A DNA stretch of 9,893 nucleotides from Micavibrio aeruginosavorus (GTDB lineage: Bacteria; Pseudomonadota; Alphaproteobacteria; Micavibrionales; Micavibrionaceae): assembly GCA_003241475.1 (NCBI GenBank), contig QFQB01000076.1, forward strand, positions 1-9,893, written 5' to 3'. Shown in pieces: positions 6,849 to 9,893 of this stretch. The notes below the pieces were generated by a model. The model was not told where the DNA came from and made no database searches. It saw nothing but the letters and a program-made list of their open reading frames with translations. The position numbers and the translations under genes were made by a program. The stretch's first letter is position 1. The number at the start of each line of letters is the position of its first letter.

Positions 6849-7337
6849 TTATTTCTTCTCGTAGGTCAGAAAGCTGAAGCCGTCGCGGTCATCGCGGGCG
6901 GTCTCGGTCCACTCCGATCCCAGCACCGGAAAAAACGCATCGCCTTCGGGCGATTGGTGAACGCGGGTGAGATGGATTTTGTTCGCAAGACCGCTTTCGA
7001 TGGCTTGGGCGTAAATCTGTCCGCCGCCGACGATGCAGATTTCTTCGGCGCCCGTTTTCGTGGCTTGATCGACGGCCTCTTCCAGATCCTTGCAGGTGAG
7101 CGCGCCCGCATGCTGGTAGTTTTTACGGGAGACAATGATGTTCACGCGGCCGGGCAGCGGCTTGCCAAGGCTCTCCAGAATGCTCTCGAAGGTTTTACGG
7201 CCCATGATGCAGGGCTTGCCCAGCGTGACGGTTTTGAAATGCTTGAAATCCTCGGGGATATGCCACGGCATGGCATTGTCCTTGCCGATCACATGATTGT
7301 CGGCCGCCGCGACGACGAGGGAAATGATTTGTTTCAT
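6849..7337 (-). CDS. folA: Dihydrofolate reductase
   Basis: This enzyme reduces dihydrofolate to tetrahydrofolate with NADPH in the cytoplasm and is the target of trimethoprim. It has 162 residues, like E. coli FolA. Visible family features are VVAAADNHVIGKDNAMPWHIPEDF with the substrate-binding acid Asp30, then IMGRKTFESI, PLPGRVNIIVSR (NADPH site) and the glycine motif IVGGGQIYAQAI, and a C-terminal FSFLTYEKK strand. The start is 5 bases after the stop of the upstream membrane-protein gene and has no strong ribosome binding site, so translation is probably coupled. It forms a unit with thyA, whose product dihydrofolate it recycles. Confidence 0.97.
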   Translation of the reverse strand: MKQIISLVVAAADNHVIGKDNAMPWHIPEDFKHFKTVTLGKPCIMGRKTFESILESLGKPLPGRVNIIVSRKNYQHAGALTCKDLEEAVDQATKTGAEEICIVGGGQIYAQAIESGLANKIHLTRVHQSPEGDAFFPVLGSEWTETARDDRDGFSFLTYEKK

Positions 7338-7342
7338 AATAT

Positions 7343-7774
7343 TTAGTCTTTAGCTTGGTTTACATTTTTTTGGAAGTACATCCACATGCTCCACGTGCTC
7401 ATGGCCCCAATCATTCCTAAAAAGCCTCCCGATGCAATAGACAGTAAATCTTCTTTCAAGGCGCCTGTTTGTCTTACGTCATTCAGATAGCTAGGTTTGA
7501 AAATATTCCCAAGAACGGCGTCCGCAGAAAAATATAATGGCCATACTGTACCAATTAAAAAGCCTATTAAAAGCGGTGATAGCCAGTGATTCTTAAATTT
7601 TTTCGGAACTATTAGATAAGCTGGCAACCCCAAAAGTAAGCCATGACCAAGCGCGACGACAAATACTACGAACAAGAACTGGTAGGATTGTAAATTGCCA
7701 AAGATAGAGAAAGTCAATGTGGTTGCAAAAGACCCAAACAAAATGCAAAGCAGATTTTGAAACGGATGTATCAA
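7343..7774 (-). CDS. Small multi-pass membrane protein, unrecognised, between thyA and folA
   Basis: The 143-residue ORF starts with TTG at 7774, overlapping the thyA stop as TTGA, so it would be translated by coupling; AAAGG lies about 12 bases upstream. Three to four hydrophobic segments are visible: about 5-25, 32-58 (with GHGLLLGLPAYLI), 66-86 and 110-132. Short charged loops lie between them, one of them the PKKFKNH loop. I know no family with this pattern. Its GC content is low: 42 of 120 bases at 7501-7620, against clearly GC-rich thyA and folA on either side. The packing without gaps nevertheless suggests that it is expressed. A recently gained gene is one explanation; a relaxed membrane protein is another. 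A later start within the first hydrophobic segment cannot be excluded. Confidence 0.65.
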   Translation of the reverse strand: MIHPFQNLLCILFGSFATTLTFSIFGNLQSYQFLFVVFVVALGHGLLLGLPAYLIVPKKFKNHWLSPLLIGFLIGTVWPLYFSADAVLGNIFKPSYLNDVRQTGALKEDLLSIASGGFLGMIGAMSTWSMWMYFQKNVNQAKD

Positions 7775-8565
7775 ACAGCAACCGCGCCTTTGATGTGCGG
7801 GTGGGCTTCGTAGCCGACGAGTTCAAAGTCTTCGTATTTGAAATCGAAGATATTCTTCACGTGCGGGTTCAGGTGCATCTCGGGCAACGGGTAGAGCTTG
7901 CGCGAAAGTTGTTCTTTTACCTGATCCATGTGGTTGGAATAGATATGCGCATCGCCGAAAGTGTGGATGAACTCGCCGGGTTTCAGACCGCACACTTGCG
8001 CGACCATGAGCGTCAAAAGCGCATAGGACGCGATGTTGAACGGCACGCCGAGGAAGATATCGGCGGAACGCTGGTAAAGCTGGCAGGAGAGCTTGCCGTC
8101 CGCGACATAGAACTGGAAAAACGCATGGCAAGGCGGCAGCGCCATTTTCGGAATTTCGCCCACGTTCCATGCGGAGACGATCAGGCGGCGGTCATCCGGA
8201 TTGGTTTTAATGCGTTCGATCACATTGCTGATCTGGTCGATGGTGGAGCCGTCCGCTGCGCCCCACGATCTCCATTGATGGCCGTACACGGGGCCGAGAT
8301 CGCCGTTCGCATCGGCCCATTCATTCCAGATTTTTACGCCGTTGTCGGTCAGGTATTTGATATTGGTATCGCCTTTGAGGAACCAGATCAATTCATGAAT
8401 GATGGATTTGAGGTGGAGTTTCTTGGTCGTCACCATCGGGAATCCTTCGGACAGATCAAATCTCATCTGGTGGCCGAAAACGGAAATGGTGCCCGTGCCC
8501 GTACGGTCTTCTTTTTTCACGCCTTCTTCGAGAACGCGCTGCATTAAATCATGATATTGTTTCAT
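7771..8565 (-). CDS. thyA: Thymidylate synthase ThyA
   Basis: This enzyme methylates dUMP to dTMP with methylene-tetrahydrofolate, releasing dihydrofolate. The protein from the ATG at 8565 is 264 residues, the same length as E. coli ThyA, and begins MKQYHDLMQRVLEEG. The catalytic Cys146 is in LPPCHAFFQFYVADGKLS; other landmarks are DRTGTGT, the phosphate-binding QRSADIFLGVPFNIASYALL, and the C-terminal HPHIKGAVAV. The frame is open 26 codons further upstream, but that stretch is not family-like, and AAGGGG sits 5 bases before the chosen ATG. It is the first gene of a thyA, membrane protein, folA unit. The 132-base gap to the divergent HAD-like gene gives no strong promoter in the thyA direction. 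Confidence 0.98.
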   Translation of the reverse strand: MKQYHDLMQRVLEEGVKKEDRTGTGTISVFGHQMRFDLSEGFPMVTTKKLHLKSIIHELIWFLKGDTNIKYLTDNGVKIWNEWADANGDLGPVYGHQWRSWGAADGSTIDQISNVIERIKTNPDDRRLIVSAWNVGEIPKMALPPCHAFFQFYVADGKLSCQLYQRSADIFLGVPFNIASYALLTLMVAQVCGLKPGEFIHTFGDAHIYSNHMDQVKEQLSRKLYPLPEMHLNPHVKNIFDFKYEDFELVGYEAHPHIKGAVAV

Positions 8566-8662
8566 GGCTACCCCTTTTTCCGTGTAATTCCATCCTACGT
8601 TATCCAAGATGGTCTTTGCGAGGAAAGAAGTCCAGAAATGCACAGATTCTCGCGCCGGAAAC

Positions 8663-8691
8663 TTGACTTTTGTATTGCCATAATTTAAATA
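8663..8691 (+). promoter_or_regulatory. Candidate promoter placing the transcript start at the HAD-like ATG
   Basis: TTGACT at 8663-8668 and TAAATA at 8686-8691 are 17 bases apart. The -35 is near consensus and the -10 is moderate. The expected start, 6 to 8 bases past the -10, falls on or next to the ATG at 8698, and no Shine-Dalgarno is present, consistent with a leaderless mRNA. Confidence 0.45.
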
Positions 8692-8697
8692 GTCCGC

Positions 8698-9141
8698 ATG
8701 GATGCTTTATCGGAGATTTACAACCGCGATCTGGCGGCGAAACGCCTTATTCTGTGCGATGTGAATGGCACATTGACCCTACATAAAAATGATAAATTGG
8801 TTCGTGACTTGATAGACGCCGCCAAAAAATCGGGCGATTACGACGTCGTTATCTTTTCGAACGATGCGCGCAACAATCAGGAAACTTTGGAGTTGCTGGG
8901 CAGGCAGCGCCACAAAGATCCCGCCTTTTACGGCGAAGTGTTGTATAAGTCCGAATATGCGGGTCGCAAGGCTTTCATGGTCATCGACGATGAGCCCGAT
9001 TCCCATAAGGTGGATGCCGTCCACAGGCTACATCCCTCCCAGACGGAAACCTTGAAAAAGCTGATTTTCTGGCTCACGGACGGGCCTGCGCTTGTGGCGC
9101 AAAAAATGAAAGACGCGAATCCTGCCGCCACGATCAACTAG
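8698..9141 (+). CDS. Small HAD-superfamily-like protein
   Basis: The 147-residue protein has the haloacid dehalogenase motif order. Motif I is ILCDVNGTLT, with the nucleophile Asp21 and Asn23 in place of the usual second Asp. Motif II is VVIFSND with Ser54, and a Lys follows in the right region (Lys84 or Lys91). Motif IV is FMVIDDEPD with Asp97 and Asp98. There is little room for a cap domain between motifs I and II, so it would be a C0/minimal-cap HAD that could accept a large substrate. Loss of the second Asp, which acts as acid/base in phosphatases, suggests a non-phosphatase role or an altered activity; D-x-N-G-T variants exist in HAD proteins annotated as soluble P-type-ATPase-like. The substrate cannot be predicted. 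It is followed by the ssrA promoter within 10 bases of its stop. Confidence 0.75.
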   Translation: MDALSEIYNRDLAAKRLILCDVNGTLTLHKNDKLVRDLIDAAKKSGDYDVVIFSNDARNNQETLELLGRQRHKDPAFYGEVLYKSEYAGRKAFMVIDDEPDSHKVDAVHRLHPSQTETLKKLIFWLTDGPALVAQKMKDANPAATIN

Positions 9142-9150
9142 CCTTAATCC

Positions 9151-9179
9151 TTGAAATCTTAACGATTTTATCCTATATT
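9151..9179 (+). promoter_or_regulatory. ssrA promoter
   Basis: TTGAAA (9151-9156) and TATATT (9174-9179) each match five of six consensus bases and are exactly 17 bases apart. Transcription would begin near 9186, at the base of a UUCG hairpin (CGGGCC, TTCG, GGCCCG at 9187-9202) that opens the tmRNA precursor. Confidence 0.8.
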
Positions 9180-9270
9180 AGAGATGCGGGCCTTCGGGCC
9201 CGTTATGACGCTAAACGTGAGTACGGAATAAGCGTCGTGGACCCGGGGGCAGTGCCCGGCAGCTCCACCA

Positions 9271-9302
9271 AATTCGCTTCTTTCATGAGAGGCAAATGCG
9301 GC
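9271..9302 (+). other. tmRNA internal spacer removed during maturation
   Basis: This is the stretch between the encoded CCA of the acceptor piece and the GGGG that opens the coding piece. In two-piece tmRNAs the equivalent loop is excised to give separate acceptor and coding RNAs held together by pairing. The borders are inferred from the acceptor stem. Confidence 0.7.
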
Positions 9303-9398
9303 GGGGCTGAAACAGGATCGACACGCGTGGTAAAGGTATATTGCGGCGTTCGGAATGATACCGCCGGGGTTTTTCCCGCAGGGTCAAGCATCACAAAT

Positions 9399-9470
9399 GC
9401 TAACGATAACTTCAAAGTCGTAGCAGCCAACGACAACTCGTTTGACGCTGGCCTCGCAGTAGCCGCCTAA
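9399..9470 (+). CDS. ssrA: tmRNA tag reading frame, 23 encoded residues
   Basis: The likely resume codon is GCT at 9399, in CAAATGCTAACGA context. The tag reads ANDNFKVVA, then ANDNSFDAGLAVAA, then TAA (9468-9470); the non-encoded alanine carried by the tmRNA precedes it. The C-terminal AVAA is the usual degradation signal recognised by ClpXP and relatives. The ANDN motif expected once at the start occurs twice, at 9399-9410 and 9426-9437, and the second copy is also preceded by Ala. The tag is therefore longer than the roughly 12-15 residues common for this class. If translation resumed at the second copy, the encoded tag would be 14 residues. Confidence 0.85.
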   Translation, partial: ANDNFKVVAANDNSFDAGLAVAA

Positions 9471-9568
9471 TTTTAGGTCGCAACTGTAGCTACAAAACAA
9501 TCCCTGTTGCCTAGACAGTAACAGGTGGGGTTCGGGCGGTTCCTCGCAACAGAATACCGCCCACTTTT

Positions 9569-9597
9569 ATGCCCGCAACTTTGCGGGCATTTTTATT
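9569..9597 (+). terminator. Intrinsic terminator of ssrA
   Basis: ATGCCCGC, loop AACTTT, GCGGGCAT: a perfect 8-bp stem followed by TTTTATT, 17 bases after the presumed mature tmRNA 3' end. It is preceded by a second GC hairpin (GGGCGGT 9534-9540 with ACCGCCC 9556-9562). Confidence 0.92.
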
Positions 9598-9637
9598 GCC
9601 GATTGACGAAAAGCGGCGGGCGCGGGACAGTACCGCC

Positions 9638-9893
9638 ATGACACAGATAGAAAATTCCCGCTCTTTCCTTTTCCCTGCCGCCTTGTGGTTCCTCGCCTTC
9701 GTCTGCGCGGTGTATCCGATTAACGAGTACCAGCTGCAATTTTTCATGGGAGCAATCGTCCTGCTGTTCGGCTGGTTCTACGCGATGCTGGCGCGGGATA
9801 TGAACGAGGGCTGGAATTTGCCGCGCTCGCCGGTGCTGATGCTTGCAGGCGCGTTCTGGTTGCTGGTGTTGCTCAGCGCGTTCTGGTCGATCG
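9638..9893 (+). CDS. N-terminal part of a multi-pass membrane protein, possibly O-antigen ligase family (partial)
   Basis: From the ATG at 9638 the frame stays open to the window end, giving 85 residues. After a short polar start (MTQIENSRS) three hydrophobic segments follow: residues about 10-27, 36-54 and 68-85. The last reads LAGAFWLLVLLSAFWSI; a Leu-rich helix ending in SA-x-WS is frequent near the N-terminus of Wzy/WaaL-type O-antigen ligases and polymerases, which is the only basis for the suggestion. A GGGAC lies about 12 bases before the ATG. It begins 41 bases after the ssrA terminator T run, so it has its own transcription or a promoter not evident to me. Confidence 0.6.
   Translation, partial: MTQIENSRSFLFPAALWFLAFVCAVYPINEYQLQFFMGAIVLLFGWFYAMLARDMNEGWNLPRSPVLMLAGAFWLLVLLSAFWSI

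Larger units (their letters stand above)
9186..9552 (+). ncRNA. ssrA: Two-piece (circularly permuted) tmRNA
   Basis: tmRNA rescues stalled ribosomes and tags the nascent chain for proteolysis. The gene is permuted: the acceptor piece (about 9186-9270) comes first. It contains CTAAACGTGAGTACGG, a T-arm stem CCGGG/CCCGG and the end CAGCTCC-A-CCA (9260-9270). After a short spacer comes the coding piece, starting GGGGCTGAAAC (9303). The acceptor stem GGGGCTG (9303-9309) with CAGCTCC (9260-9266) closes over seven pairs including G3-U, the alanyl-tRNA synthetase identity pair. Further along are GGTAAAGG with GATACCGCC, then the tag frame (9399-9470), and a 3' region with CTGTTGC (9504-9510) complementary to GCAACAG (9546-9552), a likely pseudoknot marking the 3' end. 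The T loop reads GGCAGTG rather than TTCRANY. Exact mature ends are inferred. Confidence 0.95.

Noticed and set aside
7717..8547. 276-codon plus-strand ORF opposite thyA
   Set aside because: Shadow of thyA, which matches the E. coli enzyme over its full length.
8566..8643. N-terminal extension of thyA by 26 codons
   Set aside because: The extension is not family-like, would absorb the intergenic region, and the internal ATG has an excellent ribosome binding site and gives the exact family length.
9237..9470. 77-residue protein ORF
   Set aside because: It runs through the tmRNA acceptor and coding pieces; only its last 23 codons, the tag, are translated.
1..9893. CRISPR array, insertion sequence, phage or defence module
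   Set aside because: No spaced direct repeats, transposase-like frame, terminal inverted repeats or nuclease/toxin motifs were found on either strand.

Overview
The window reads as chromosomal DNA of an alphaproteobacterium with moderately high GC, probably not from one of the commonly studied genera. The strongest evidence is the ssrA gene near the right end. It is circularly permuted: the CCA-ended acceptor half lies upstream of the tag-coding half, as in the two-piece tmRNA of alphaproteobacteria. The grouping of ilv leader, miaA, Do-family protease, hflC, hflK, mrp, folA and thyA also fits that class. A more exact placement (for example a Micavibrio-like or uncultivated lineage) would be a guess.

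Layout, left to right. At 1-130 on the minus strand a small ORF rich in Leu, Val and Ile looks like the leader peptide of a branched-chain amino acid operon. The operon's first gene would lie beyond the left edge. Upstream of it on the same strand are miaA (tRNA dimethylallyltransferase), a periplasmic Do/DegP-type serine protease, and hflC and hflK, which encode the membrane complex that restrains FtsH. A perfect 11-bp hairpin covers the miaA start. Divergent from hflK on the plus strand are apbC/mrp (Fe-S cluster carrier ATPase) with its terminator, and an unrecognised 186-residue protein. That gene meets folA stop to stop with no gap. On the minus strand, thyA, a low-GC membrane-protein gene and folA are packed as one unit. 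thyA and folA are metabolically coupled, since ThyA makes the dihydrofolate that FolA reduces. To the right on the plus strand are a small HAD-like protein with a promoter placed for a leaderless mRNA, then ssrA with promoter and terminator, then the start of a multi-pass membrane protein cut by the window edge.

Functionally this is mostly housekeeping: envelope and membrane protein quality control (Do protease, HflKC, tmRNA rescue and tagging), Fe-S assembly, tRNA modification and folate/thymidylate synthesis. I see no insertion sequence, CRISPR array, phage module or defence system. The points most worth a second look are the long tmRNA tag with an internal ANDN repeat, the branched-chain leader peptide, the hairpin over the miaA start, the AT-rich gene between thyA and folA, and an acidic insertion in HflC.
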